NCBI RefSeq assembly: GCF_914767665.1
Contig: NC_059508.1
Coordinates: forward strand, 20,062,001-20,126,000
Length of the DNA stretch: 64,000 nucleotides
Origin: Harmonia axyridis
Lineage: Eukaryota > Arthropoda > Insecta > Coleoptera > Coccinellidae
Reading direction: 5' to 3'
Of the stretch, positions 1 through 11,162 are shown piece after piece. The first letter of the stretch is position 1; each line of letters begins with the position of its first letter. Made by a program: the position numbers and the translations under genes. Under the pieces are notes generated by a model. That model saw nothing but the letters and a program-made list of their open reading frames with translations, was not told the DNA's origin and did no database searches.

Positions 1-3000
1 TGTCAGAATAAACTCACCGACTTGCTGGAAGCCATTAAACACTTTGACACTGGGAACACCACAAATGAATATACTCGGATTTCAACAAGATTGATACACA
101 TTCAGAGAAGACTGAATTTTATTATCACTGAAAATGAAACCGAGTCACAGATGATAGAACAATTAAAGGAGACTGCAGCTCGGGCCTTGAGGTCATTGGA
201 GGCACTAGTGACTGCAGACAGACCGCAGCCATCGAATCATCCGGATGGATCGCTTTTGGATGTAGAGATCCCACAGTCGCCGGGGATGTCTCCCATACAG
301 CCAACCAAGGTTGCACCACTGGAGACATCGTTGATAACATTGGACGCTGATGATCAGCCGCTACCACAGGTTCCAATTCCCCAGGCTGCGACACCTAAAA
401 ATAAATCAAAATTAGCACAGGTCCTGAATGAAACTAGACAGGAATGTGAAGATTTACTACAGCATTTACCAACAATGCCAGTTTCTCAACCACAGAGACA
501 GAATGTGGAACAACAAGAGGGGCCAACTCATAGTAGGTGGACGAGCTCTATGAGAAGGGTGTCATTCCCCCATCCGACGGAATCGATAATAGATTTGAAC
601 CCCCGACATGACCCCCAAGTGAAGTCAACACCGACTGCAACGGTACCCATTCATAAATGGAATATTTATTTTGATGGCACTGATAGCGTAACCGGATTTA
701 TAGAGGAGATAGAGAGACTGGCTGAATCCCGGAAGACATCCTTAGAACAGGTGTTCGAATCAATTTACGAACTTTTACGAAAGGATGCCAAGGATTGGTT
801 CATCCCCCGGAGGGGACTTTTCAGAAACTGGGATGATTTCAAAAATCAATTGAAGGAAGCATTCTTACCAGTCAATTATGAAGAGAACCTACTGGATGAA
901 ATCAAGAAGAGGATGCAAGGCCCTGATGAAAAGCTATTGTTGTATGTTACCCGGATGCAAAATCTGTTCCAGAAACTGACTTGCAATCGTCCCACTGAGA
1001 GTGAACAGATTCGACTGATAAGACAGAGGTTATTGCCATCACTGCAGCAGGCTTTGGCCTTTCAAGAGACCACCACATACGATGAACTGCTGAAGAAAGG
1101 AAAAATCTTTGAATTAGTACAATGGCAAATGGGACATTATACAAAACCACCGGCTAACCCCAGCCTTATTGATGAACCTCATCTCACTTATCAACAGCGT
1201 CGTCAAAGAGACTATCAAGCTAATCTCCATGTACTGACAGAAGATCAAGTCCCAAAATCCAAACCGGATTCCCCGAGGCCAGTGTCCTCCCACGGTAGAA
1301 TAGAAAACCGAAGACCCACTGGACCTGGTCGTTCACAACTGCCTTCAAGATCACTGGAGCATACAGACAACAGGTCAAGAAATGGTAACACCTCCCAGGA
1401 CCGGACTGGATCCCCAGCGGAGCGAAGAGTGACCTTTCAGACCCAATGCTTTCGGTGCGGAAAATATGGACATTTAAGAAGAGAATGCCAAGGAACGCCG
1501 AAATTATTTTGCTCCCGATGTCAGAGAGTGGGCATCCTCTCCCGAGATTGCCCCTGTTCCCGGAATCAGAAAAGAACTTCCCCACCGACGTCCATCGAGC
1601 TACTGACTCCACTGGACCCCACTACTGAAAGTGACAACCGGCCCCTGGTGCTGGTATACATCGAAGGAAAAGTATTTCACGCACTGGTAGATACTGGTGC
1701 CACCAAATGTTTCTGCAGCCGGAAGGTAGCCCAGCTGTGTGAAAGGAATGGAATTAAGGGAGAAAAATCCAACACAGAAACTGTCATGGTAGCAAATGGT
1801 CAAACGACAGCCACCCCGAAGATGTATCACTTGTCAATGGTGATAGCCGATTATGTCCTGACAGATATAGAATTCTTGTTGGTACCCAATTTAACGGTAG
1901 ACTTAATCCTGGGAATAGAAGTCCTCAAGAAATACAACTTCTCCCTGGATCTTCGAAAGACAAATGTCTACTTGGAAGGTCGACTTGTACCCAGAGTGGA
2001 ACAGGTAACAAAGAAGGCCATAGAGATACAAGCCGCAGCCGAACACCTACTGGATCTAACTGGTGAGCAGAGAACGAGACTGGAGTCCTTCCTCACCGAA
2101 GAACTAGGAAAATTTACCCAACTGAGTGGCACTACAGACTTGATAGAACATAAAATAAGGTTGAAACCCGGAATTGAACCGATTAAACAAAGATATAGGC
2201 CTCAGAACCCGAAGATGCAGGAAATCTTTGATCAGGAAGTGGATCGAATGCTGGAGGAAAGAGTAATAGAACCCTCCAAATCACCCTGGAGTTCACCCGT
2301 GGTACTGGTCAAGAAGAAGGATGGGAAGTATCGCTTCTGCATAGACTTTCGAGCAGTCAATGAGGCATCAGTTAAGGATGCATATCCCCTGCCATACATC
2401 TCTGGAATTCTGGATAAATTAAGACGGGCCAGATACATATCAACAATTGATTTGAAGCAGGGATACTGGCAGATCCCACTGGAGACAGAGAGTCGCCCCA
2501 TTACTGCGTTTACAGTGCCTGGAAGGGGATTATATCAGTTCACGGTAATGCCCTTTGGACTACATGCAAGCCCAGCAACCTTTCAACGATTCTTAGACAC
2601 CATCATCGGACCGGAGATGGAACCAAAAGCTTTTGCTTACCTAGATGACATCGTCGTGCTGGGAGAAACGTTCGAGGAACACCTGGAAAATCTACAAGAG
2701 GTATTCCAACGACTGAGGGAAGCCAAACTGCGTCTCAACCCAGACAAATGTGAGTTCGTCCGGAAATCACTGAAATACTTGGGACATGTCGTCACCTCAG
2801 ACGGTATCTGCACTGACCCCGACAAAGTGTCGGCCATCGTCGCCTTTCCGGCTCCAAAAACAGTGCGAGAGGTACGTAGATTCTTGGGAGTCGCCAGTTG
2901 GTACCGTCGCTTCATTGAGAACTTCTCCGAGGTAATTTCTCCATTAACACAGTTGTTAAAGAAGAAGCAACGATGGAACTGGGGTCAAGCACAGCAGGAA

Positions 3001-3657
3001 GCATTCGACATCCTGAAACATAAGTTAACTGAGTCACCTATTTTATCTTGTCCTGATTTTACGCAACCATTTATTTTACAGACTGATGCAAGCGATGTGG
3101 GACTGGGAGGAGCCCTAACTCAAACTATCAAAGGAGAAGAAAGAGTCATCGCTTATGTCAGCCGGACATTGAACGCCGCCGAGAAGAATTATTCAGTGTC
3201 CGAGAAAGAATGCCTCGCCATAGTATTTGCGATAGAAAAGCTGCGACCATACCTGGAAGGGTTTAGATTCACGGTCATCTCCGACCACATGAGTTTGAAA
3301 TGGTTAAACTCCATCAAATCACCCTCTGGAAGAATTGCAAGATGGGCAGTGTTCCTACAGCAATTTGATTTTGAAGTACAGTACCGAAGAGGATCACTCA
3401 ACAAACTGGCCGACAGCCTGTCAAGAAACCCACTACCGACACTTAACTGTGTCCAACTGAAAGAGACAGATATTCAATGTAAGTGGTACAAAAATAAGTT
3501 TCAGGAAGTAGAGAAAGGACCAGAACACTGCCCCGACTATTCCATCATCGATGGAAGACTACACCGACACTTTTGGGATTCATCAGATGTTAGGGAAGCT
3601 GGAACAGCCACCCATGGAAGCTGTGTATACCCACCGAACAGAGGAACGAAGTACTGA
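1..3657 (+). pseudogene. gag-pol: gypsy copy 1 Gag-Pol: Gag, protease, RT, RNase H (open to left edge; frameshift near 3608)
   Basis: The frame is open from base 1, so the true start is left of the window; a TTG at 22 is not a credible start. In order: Gag with a capsid-like segment (about nt 650-1130), two CCHC-type knuckles (CFRCGKYGHLRREC, then CSRCQ...RDC, nt 1447-1555), retropepsin VDTGA (about 1687), RT with YLDD (about 2640) and RNase H with QTDASD (about 3080). It stops at 3655 because about one base is missing near 3608 compared with copy 2, where the same frame runs on into integrase. The intact family therefore probably has a single Gag-Pol frame. Protein identity is clear from the motifs; activity is unlikely because of the frameshift. 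Confidence 0.93.
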
Positions 3658-4736
3658 AAGAAAACCACGACTCGGCCTTGGCTGGACATCTGGGAATAGC
3701 CAAGACAATTGCGAGGATCTCGCGGAATTATTACTGGCCAGGTATGTTTAGGGACATTGCGAAATATGTCCGGAACTGCACTTCGTGCCAAAAGTTTAAA
3801 GTACCCCAACAGCAACTGGCAGGAAAGATGCAACCTCGAAAGATGGTGGATGCGCCATTCAAGGAAGTATCAACTGACGTAATAGGACCTCTACCCCGCT
3901 CCAAGAAAGGTAATTCCTATATTGTAGTTATGCAGGACAGGTTTACCAAGTGGGTGGAATGTCGACCAGTGAGGAAGGCCAACGCCAAGACTGTCTACAT
4001 GGCGTTATATGAACAGGTTGTACTGAAGTATGGATGTCCAACCACTGTGATCTCCGACAATGGGAAACAGTATGACAGCCGGCTATTCAGAGAAAACCTC
4101 CAGGCTATGGGTATCAATCACCAGTTTACCCCTACGTATACTCCACAATGCAATCCGGTTGAAAGGGCCAACCGAACACTGAAGACAATGATTGCTCAAT
4201 TCTGCGAGGCAGATCACCGAAGTTGGGATGAAAAGGTAGGAGAATTAACCTTTGCTATTAATACTGCTCGACAGGACTCTACAGGATTCACTCCGGCATA
4301 TCTAAATTATGGAAGGGAACTACGCATCCCCAAAGCCATATATGCCACGGAACCCAAGAATCAAGGATCTGGAGATCCCAACGAGAACACCGAAGAAAGA
4401 GAAGAAAGTTTGACTCACCGTACAGAGCAGATTCAACATCTACTGGAGGCCTATGAGTTTGTAAGGACCAACCTATACAGGGCATTTAATCGACAAGCTC
4501 ATAACTATAACCTTCGACGTAGAGAAGTTCGTTTCCAGGTAGGCGATCAAGTGCTTCGTCGTACACATCACCTATCATCCGCCGTTAATAACTTCGCATC
4601 TAAGTTAGCTCCAAAGTTTGAAGGGCCATTTCTTGTTGTGAAGGTGATTTCACCAGTTAATTATGACCTGAAAGACCGGTCAGGTAAGAAAGTGAATCAC
4701 GTACATGTTAAAGACCTAAAACCATTTCATAACTAG
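3609..4736 (+). pseudogene. gypsy copy 1 integrase (C-terminal part of Pol, displaced by frameshift)
   Basis: Continues Pol in the next frame. An HHCC zinc module is visible (HDSALAGHLG ... CTSCQKFK, about 3665-3800), followed by the DDE core with D in STDVIGP (about 3878), D in ISDNGKQY (about 4050) and E in NPVERANR (about 4155). The C-terminus carries a GPY/F-like stretch (FEGPFLVVKV, about 4620) and ends at a TAG at 4734. No chromodomain is seen. The catalytic triad looks intact; only the upstream base loss separates it from RT-RNase H. Confidence 0.92.
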
Positions 4737-4867
4737 TAAGTTACTTTGTTAAACTCACCGAGAAAAAGTCAGAACTGAGATAAAAAAAAAAAAAATTGTT
4801 ACTAACTGGTACCTCCCCGCATAAACTAGACCTATTAATCTGATTTTATACTACTGACATGTTCTTA

Positions 4868-4893
4868 TTATTCTGTGATTTTCTTGTTCAGGC
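4868..4893 (+). promoter_or_regulatory. putative 3' splice site before gypsy ORF3 (copy 1)
   Basis: A pyrimidine-rich run ending TTTTCTTGTTCAG lies just upstream of the ATG at 4901 and is kept in copy 2 (47089-47114). Env-like ORFs of gypsy/errantivirus-type elements are made from a spliced subgenomic RNA, and this placement fits that scheme. The donor would lie in the 5' part outside the window, so this is inference. Confidence 0.4.
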
Positions 4894-4900
4894 AAAGAGG

Positions 4901-5470
4901 ATGTCAGAGAATCTGCATAGTCGCTGGGCAGAAATCCGGTGGGGAGATGAGGTGGTGTACGAGCCACGAAGCTCATCACCGGAGACAATACCGGAAGTAC
5001 CGGTGTTGAGGAGAAGAACGGTGACAGAGGTGAGGATGTCTAGAGCCCCCCTGAGCTCGGTGTCGTCAGTGCGAGGGAAAAACACCCTAGCAAGAGTGGA
5101 GAGGGTGGTGAAACGGACCACTACCCAGTCTACACAAACACCCCCTTTGTGCCAGCTGCGTGCCAATCAAACCACACCGGCCCCCAAGAGTGTTCGTACA
5201 GTCGGTACGACAGGATCTAAGGTCTATCTGGAGGTGAGATCCAACACGTGCTGGAAGTGCGGCAAGACATGCCCCTCGAGGCAGGAGTGTCGAGGTCCAC
5301 CACTCCTATTTTGCAGCAGATGTGGTTTGATGGGTACGCAGACCAGGTACTGCGAGTGCGTACCCAGGAAACTGGCCCCACGACCGCCAGCAACTAGGTC
5401 GGAACAACCAGCCAGGCATCCATGTGCAAGATGCACAGAAAGGGAGGCCATGCAGCGGAAAATGAGATAG
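4901..5470 (+). CDS. gypsy ORF3: accessory protein with Gag-like zinc-finger pair (copy 1)
   Basis: An ORF of about 189 codons at the position where env lies in related elements, but with no signal peptide, transmembrane segment or furin-type site visible, so not Env-like. I chose ATG 4901 because the upstream ATG (4859) overlaps the likely splice acceptor. The N-terminal half is Ser/Thr/Arg-rich. The C-terminal half has CWKCGKTCPSRQEC followed by LLFCSRCGLMGTQTRYCEC, which lines up with the Gag knuckle pair of the same element (CFRCGKYGHLRREC, LFCSRCQ...RDCPC), although the first-knuckle His is lost. Compared with copy 2 (47122-47799) it differs by indels of 3, 81 and 24 bases, all in frame. 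Function unknown; nucleic-acid binding is the obvious guess. Confidence 0.7.
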   Translation: MSENLHSRWAEIRWGDEVVYEPRSSSPETIPEVPVLRRRTVTEVRMSRAPLSSVSSVRGKNTLARVERVVKRTTTQSTQTPPLCQLRANQTTPAPKSVRTVGTTGSKVYLEVRSNTCWKCGKTCPSRQECRGPPLLFCSRCGLMGTQTRYCECVPRKLAPRPPATRSEQPARHPCARCTEREAMQRKMR

Positions 5471-6287
5471 AACAAAAAGAATGATGGGAAAAATAGAAAT
5501 ACAAAGAAGATACCGTTGTTTTTGTTCCATAATCCTGTAAAACTGTGTAAAACCATATAGGGCCTAACCCAATATCTGATAACATTATATTCAAGACTAG
5601 TAGACTGATTTTTAATCTGTAAATGTTGATGAAACTGAATAGTACATAATAAGTCAGTGAATATTATACAATAGAAACAATTCCAGTCACTTGCCCCGAA
5701 TTTCAAAGGCCGTCAGATATAAATTAGTAGTTTCACTGTGTAATCTATTTGAAGAATGCCATTTCTAATCTCTTACTGTTCTGATAAATAACTGAAATAT
5801 TCCGCAGTGTTACAGATGAAGTTTTCCAAGAGGCTAGATACTCACCGATGAGAATAAATGCTGGAGATAGGCAACACACCTTTCATCGGATGATCAGCTG
5901 TAAGCCCAATTCCACCGAAGACATGATTCCTGAAGATTTATTCATGTCATCATCCAAGAAAGAAGTACTTGAAGAATTGGACATCATGGCCTGTCAATTA
6001 TTACTCTGGTGGACATCTGGATTCCATTTCAATTTTCATATAGATAATTTAAATTGTATAACTGGAAGAATTTTCACCGTTCTGAAAATTTCACCATACA
6101 GTCACTGATTCCTTGTAATATCCACAGGTAAATCAACCAGTATATCAATGAGTTTGGAATGGTTTCGACTCATCTGACTGGGAACTTCGACGTCCCTCTG
6201 AAATAATATGGCATGATTCATCGAGATATGGAAATCACGGAACTACTCACCGGAGAATGGGATAATCCACACCTGACATCAGATTAT

Positions 6288-6545
6288 TTCACCGACACTT
6301 GGAAACTTCATGGAAATGGGAATGAGTTCTACTCCACAACCCCGAGATGAAGAAATTCCCCAAACATGTACACATTCAAATCACCCCGGATGACCGAAGA
6401 AGGAAGACGGCGTTTGAATTTTTCACCGACACTTGGAAACTTCATGGAAATGGGAATGAGTTCTACTCCACAACCCCGAGATGAAGAAATTTCCAAACAT
6501 TCAAATCACCCCGGATGACAGAAGAAAGAAGACGACGTTTGAATT
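6288..6545 (+). repeat. two-copy tandem repeat, about 134-bp unit, in gypsy 3' noncoding region
   Basis: The segment beginning TTTCACCGACACTTGGAAAC recurs 134 bases later with few changes. Copy 2 of the element has the same two-unit array (48621-48885), so the duplication predates the split of the two copies. Confidence 0.85.
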
Positions 6546-6751
6546 TGACATCGATTCATAGAGCAAAGTTTTATTTTTATATGTCATACTGTCTACAACA
6601 ACATTATAGTCTTTGATAGCGTAACGTAACAGTCAGACCCGTACTTCCCATATATCCCGCGTAATAAGACAGGATAGTATTCGGTTATATTTTTTTTGTT
6701 TGTTTTTAGAATTCAAATTGCTGTTTCACCGTAACTTGAATTTTTCCGAAC

Positions 6752-6760
6752 CAGGGGGGA
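6752..6760 (+). promoter_or_regulatory. polypurine tract of gypsy copy 1
   Basis: AGGGGGGA ends immediately before the LTR start TGTAACG at 6761. This is the expected plus-strand primer position for an LTR element, and it is also present in copy 2. Confidence 0.85.
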
Positions 6761-8025
6761 TGTAACGAAGTCTGATTATTCCCATAGGAATAATCAGGCT
6801 CCGTCTAAAGAATATTTTATTGTTTTCCGTTCAAATTAATCATTCTGATATATTCCGTAAATATTGGAAATAATTTATTAATTGTTCACCGCGATAATGA
6901 AAAAGTCCATGCTTCATGTTTTTCAACCGACCAGGGCCTCGAATAATCCGAGTGAAATAATATAAGAAATTATTTATTTCGGCGTTTTTACCGCTGATAT
7001 ATTTTTTTGTCCATATGTCAGATTACGTTCCGCCAAGAGAATTTTCTCGAAAAACGAGGTTTTTGTCGACATGAAGAGTCACGTGGGCTAAATTCTTTCA
7101 CCGTCCCGCACCGAAGTTATAAAAGGGGGTAACCGACCCAAAATCGGAAATTCATGTTCAGGCTTTCAGATAGTTGATTAGTAGTTTTCAGTAGTTTAGA
7201 TAGTAGAGATTTTCAGATTCAGTAGTATAGTAAAGTTAGTTATTCAGATAGATTTAGGTAGTAGATAGTTCAGTAGTTAGTTAGTTAGATTTAGAAGTTT
7301 AGGCAGTAGTTTTAGTTTTAGAAAAGACATTTTGGTTAAGTGGTTACCAGGTGACCGGAAAATAGTGAAATTGGTAATTGAACGCCAATAATTACAAATC
7401 CGTTTCTGAGGTCGAAAATCGCCATTTTCATCAGTAAACTTACTTGTTAGTCTTTTTCTGGGGAGTTTGCTAATTTTTACTTGTGACTTTCTTACGAGTG
7501 AATATTCAAGGGTTTCATTTGATAGAGACAACGAGAGGGTGGTGTACCGGTGGAGTTTTTCAACGCGCTAGGATTAGTTTTCATTCCTTCCCGACTCTAC
7601 AAAATCCACGATTCTCAATCTCCAAATATCATAATTTCCCGGCTCCCGGATCCGACTAACTTGTTCAACGGTTCTGACTGACAATAAATTGGTGAGGTAA
7701 GGACACAGTAGTTGTAGACAGTACAAATTATCTCAGTAACCGAATTAAAGTATACAGATTGATATAATTTATGCTTTTTCTGATTTCCCGTTTTTGCTGA
7801 GATTGTCTGTATTGTAGAATTGAATCAATAAACCTATTAATTTTGTTGCGTTGTTTGTTACTTGGTCACCGCTACCATCCTAGGTGACACCGAATCCTGT
7901 CTTCACTAAGCTGCCCTGGTAAGGTTTGTCAATTTCTCCCTAAAATTGGCTGGCGCTCGAGATACTACTGCAAAGTGCTGAAGGGCAATTGGCAGAGGCG
8001 CCAGTGACGCAAAAAGGACGTTACA
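6761..8025 (+). repeat. 3' LTR of gypsy copy 1 (1265 bp)
   Basis: Starts TGTAACG and ends CGTTACA, perfect short inverted ends. It contains a TATA box (7118), an AGT/ATTCAGA-rich microsatellite-like stretch (about 7165-7320) that differs in length in copy 2, and an AATAAA near 7827. It matches the LTR at 49098-50350 along its length. Confidence 0.93.
7118..7125 (+). promoter_or_regulatory. TATA box in gypsy LTR
   Basis: TATAAAAG follows the GC-rich stretch CGTCCCGCACC and precedes the variable A/T-rich repeat zone; it is kept in copy 2 at 49454. Likely core promoter for the element's RNA. Confidence 0.6.
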
Positions 8026-8026
8026 A

Positions 8027-10141
8027 TGTCTACCAACAATATATAAAATCATCACATCATGTATAGCATCTCGTATCTACAAGCATTGCGAGACAAATAA
8101 CATAATGACAGCACAGCAGAAAGGATGTTCCCAGAATGCACTAGGATCGAAAGAACTGCTGATCATAGATTCCATCATATGTAACCAAGCCTTCAAAAAA
8201 CACAGAAATCTTTTTATGACATATTTTGACTATAAGAAGGCCTTCGACTCTATTCCACATGGGTGGCTGACAAAAATTTTGGAAATATACAAGATCGATC
8301 CAATTACAATAAACTTTCTGAGGTATGCAATGTGCAACTGGAGAACGAATATCGAACTCTCTACGGCGAACATAACTACTAAAGAGATTCCAATAAAAAG
8401 GGGAATTTTCCAAGGAGATTCATTGAGTCCCTTATGGTTCTGCTTGGCGCTGAACCCCCTTTCTAAACAACTGAATGCTACTGAAAAAGGTTTCAATGTC
8501 AAAGGAAATAGAAATACCATTGCACTCAATCATTTGCTATACATGGATGACCTAAAACTTATAACAGGCAACAAAAACCACTTGCAAATTATGGTCAAAC
8601 TAGTGGAAAATTTTTCGAAAGACGTGGGGATGAAATTCGGATTGGACAGGTGTCGTACGATTAGCGTAGTGCGTGGAAAAATCCAAGATGAACCGATAGC
8701 TCTCTCCAATGGACAGGAGATAGAAGCAATGAAATCGGACGATCTTTATAAATACTTAGGAATGAAACAAAACCGACGAATAAACCATCAAAGAATGAAG
8801 GAAGACTTAACAACTGAGTTCATTAGGAGAATCAACAAAATTTTAAAAACAAACCTCAACAGCAAGAACATGACGAGAGCCATCAACACATATGCATGTT
8901 CAATTCTCACATACTCTTTCGGTATCATTCCATGGAGCAAAACAGATATGGAAAACCTGCAACGCAAAATGAGAACCTTGATGACGAAAGCACACAAGCA
9001 CCATCCGAAAAGTAGCATTGAGAGGACGACACTGCCGAGGAATAAAGGAGGCAGAGGTCTGCTAGACATCATGGAACTTGCCCATGGTCAAATTGAATGC
9101 CTACGAAAATACTTCAAAGACAAATCAGGCACGTCAGAGATCTACAAAGTACTGTGTGAAGCAGACGAATCAACACCTTTGCAACTGCACAAGGAGCAAT
9201 TGTCATGCAACCACCAGACAATCCAAGAAAAAATGCAAAGATGGAGAGAAAAGCCCCTACATGGACGACATTTCAACGAGGTGAACCAGGATCATGTCGA
9301 CATTGAAGCGTCGAACTATTGGCTCACATCAGGTGCGATGTATCCAGAAACGGAAGGATTTCTTTTAGCCATCCAAGATCAAGTGATCTCAACAAGAAAT
9401 TACTGCAAGCATATCATAAAGGATCGAACTATTACTGACGATCGATGCCGTTATGGGTGTCCAACGAATGAGGCAATCCAACATATCACGGGAGGATGTC
9501 AGATGTTTGCAGGAAATGAATATAAAGAGAGACACGATGCAGTAGGAAAGATACTACACCAAGAAATGGCAACTAAATTAACACTTATTCATTCTGAAAA
9601 AATGCCATATTACAAATACCGACCGGAAACGATCCTGGAAAACGAACGCTATAAACTGTACTGGGATCGTACAGTTTTGACTGATAAAACAGTCCCTCAC
9701 AACAGGCCAGATATATTGCTAGTTGATAAAAATCAAAAGGCAGCAATACTCATCGACGTAGCAATACCCAATAACAACAACATGCGTCAAAGAGAGGTCG
9801 AAAAAATTTCAAGATATAGGGACCTCGAATTTTAGATAAAGCGCCAGTAGGGAATGATACCAACGAGAACTATTCCAATTATCATCTCAACAACAGGAAT
9901 AGTACCCAAAAATCTCAAGAGAAATATCAAGCAACTAGGTCTTAGTGAGTATGTATGTAATATAATGCAAAAAGCTGTTTTTTTAGGTACTGCAAGGACG
10001 GTGAGAAAATTCCTAGGAAGCGAAGGACAGGTCCAAGGATCACGTGTGAGAGGACCAGAAGTTCGACGAGAACCAGGGGGACCACAACGACCGGACACGA
10101 CCGAGCTCTGCCCTTCTGATATTTTAAATATCTGGGATTGA
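8027..10141 (+). pseudogene. R4/Dong-type LINE ORF: reverse transcriptase plus restriction-like endonuclease
   Basis: The frame is open from 8027. It shows RT signature blocks FDYKKAFDSIPH (about 8225), FQGDSLSPLWFCLALNPLS (about 8408) and a YMDD catalytic box (about 8540) rather than YADD, as in the R4/Dong group. C-terminal to RT are a zinc knuckle CRYGC...QHITGGC (about 9446) and the endonuclease core RPDILLVDK...LIDVAIP (about 9705), the PD-(D/E)xK-type motif of site-selective LINEs. Two in-frame stops, TAG at 9833 and TAG at 9848, break the C-terminal tail, which then reads on to 10141. The N-terminus is missing from the window, so this copy is dead. Confidence 0.85.
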
Positions 10142-10231
10142 GTGAATGTTCCTCTTAGCGAGGAGTGAGAAGCCGACGGCGAGGAGAAATCCTACGCGTA
10201 TAGGCAAAAGTCGGGATAATAATAATAATAA
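8027..10231 (+). mobile_element. R4/Dong-clade LINE, remainder to the right of the gypsy insertion
   Basis: The coding frame resumes at 8027 directly after the gypsy LTR and runs through RT to a restriction-like endonuclease. The 3' end is marked by a TAA/AAT microsatellite (about 10214-10231), a common tail in this clade. The 5' part should lie left of the window beyond the gypsy 5' LTR. Confidence 0.85.
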
Positions 10232-10635
10232 TACACTTATCACTAACATGAAAAACAAAACATAGGTACCTACCTAATAGCAACAAATAAATAATACAAA
10301 AATTCATAAACATTGTATAATATCTTACAGATTAAACTGTTCAAATTGCTGTCCATTTTCCCCTAATACATAATTTGAAAAACTTTTCAATACGCTTGAG
10401 TGCATTTAATATTATAAAAGGGTGGTTTTGTAAATCCTGAAAAACTGCCACTGTTGATGCACGAAGTTCTTCGAGACTGTTGTGTCTTTTACTGTAGTAT
10501 GTATTAGGGAAAATGGATAGCAATCTGTAAGATATTATACAATGTTTATGAATTTTTGTATTATTTATTTGTTGCTCTTAGGTAGGTACCTACGTTTTGT
10601 TTTTCATGTTAGTCTGTTAGTGATGAATGTATTAT
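10228..10635. repeat. foldback/MITE-like element with arms of about 115 bp
   Basis: The left arm (about 10228-10376) and the reverse complement of the right arm (about 10504-10635) match almost base for base over 100+ positions (for example ATACAATGTTTATGAATTTT on the right arm). A small insertion on the right arm repeats CTAACA. Ends are fuzzy because the left one runs into the LINE's AAT tail. The centre keeps a minus-strand fragment resembling the C-terminus of an insect mariner-type transposase. Confidence 0.75.
10341..10523 (-). pseudogene. C-terminal scrap of a mariner/IS630-type transposase inside the foldback element
   Basis: The minus-strand translation contains YYSKRHNSLEELRAS and NALKRIEKFFKLCIR, the kind of Leu/Glu-rich helix seen at the C-terminus of insect DUF4817-type transposases (SLEEL...I...F). 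A one-base shift near 10365 would continue it. No catalytic residues remain. The assignment rests on memory of the family and is weak. Confidence 0.35.
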
Positions 10636-10848
10636 CTTTGTTTGCTTACTCTACTATAAATAAAAATCACAAATGAAAATTATCCCATTGATTCTTTTTT
10701 TATATTGCAAATCCATTGCCCATTAACAAAAAAAATCATCCTTATTTGATGTTTTAGTGTTTTTTTAACATTTCTGAACATCCTACCTATATAATATCAT
10801 ACATCATTTTGAAGGGAAAAAAATAACGAATTCAACGAAGTTATGATA

Positions 10849-11045
10849 TATAGGGTGTTCCATCAAAAAAAATATAGGTTTGTGTTGAATCTTCAAAACC
10901 ATACCCCAAAAAAAAGATTTGAGTACGCCACTGGATTCTACGCAGAATTCTGATTCAGTCGTAGTTTTTACCTCAGCATTATTTCTAATAACTTCGGAGA
11001 TAAATGAGGTGTCCAAAAAGTCTCAATTTCCAAAATCACCCTGTA
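10849..11045. repeat. short MITE-like repeat with TATAGGGTG / CACCCTGTA ends
   Basis: The termini TATAGGGTG and CACCCTGTA form a 9-bp imperfect inverted repeat of the TACAGGGTG type often seen at insect mariner-like ends. The 180 bp between are noncoding. The rest of 10640-11160 is AT-rich and I see nothing else in it. Confidence 0.4.
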
Positions 11046-11162
11046 TCTCTTGAACGGAGCCAGTTATGAAAAATCTGATTAGACCAACTTGAGTTTCACG
11101 AAAAAGTAGGACAGGAACGTGAAAACCGCAAGGCTCTATCTTAAATAACAAGCGAGAAACCT

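Larger units (their letters stand above)
5471..6760 (+). other. gypsy copy 1 3' noncoding region between ORF3 and LTR
   Basis: About 1.3 kb without a credible coding frame. It contains a two-unit tandem repeat (6288-6545) and ends in a polypurine tract. The corresponding segment in copy 2 (47800-49097) has indels that are not multiples of three, unlike ORF3, which supports a noncoding role here. Confidence 0.7.
1..8025 (+). mobile_element. Ty3/gypsy LTR retrotransposon, copy 1 (5' end outside window)
   Basis: Internal region plus 3' LTR of a Metaviridae (Ty3/gypsy) element. Order: gag-protease-RT-RNase H-integrase, a third ORF, about 1.3 kb of noncoding DNA, a polypurine tract and a 1265-bp LTR with TGTAACG/CGTTACA ends. 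The 5' LTR, primer-binding site and Gag N-terminus lie left of position 1. The base after the LTR falls directly into R4/Dong LINE coding sequence, so the element inserted into that LINE; ATGTC at 8026-8030 is the expected target duplication. A second copy of the family is at 39808-50350. Confidence 0.93.

Noticed and set aside
125..2915. Minus-strand ORFs across the gypsy gag-pol region
   Set aside because: They are antisense shadows of a clearly coding plus-strand frame and show no family motif.
4901..5470. env gene of the gypsy element
   Set aside because: No signal peptide, cleavage site, fusion peptide or transmembrane segment; the Cys pattern matches Gag knuckles instead.
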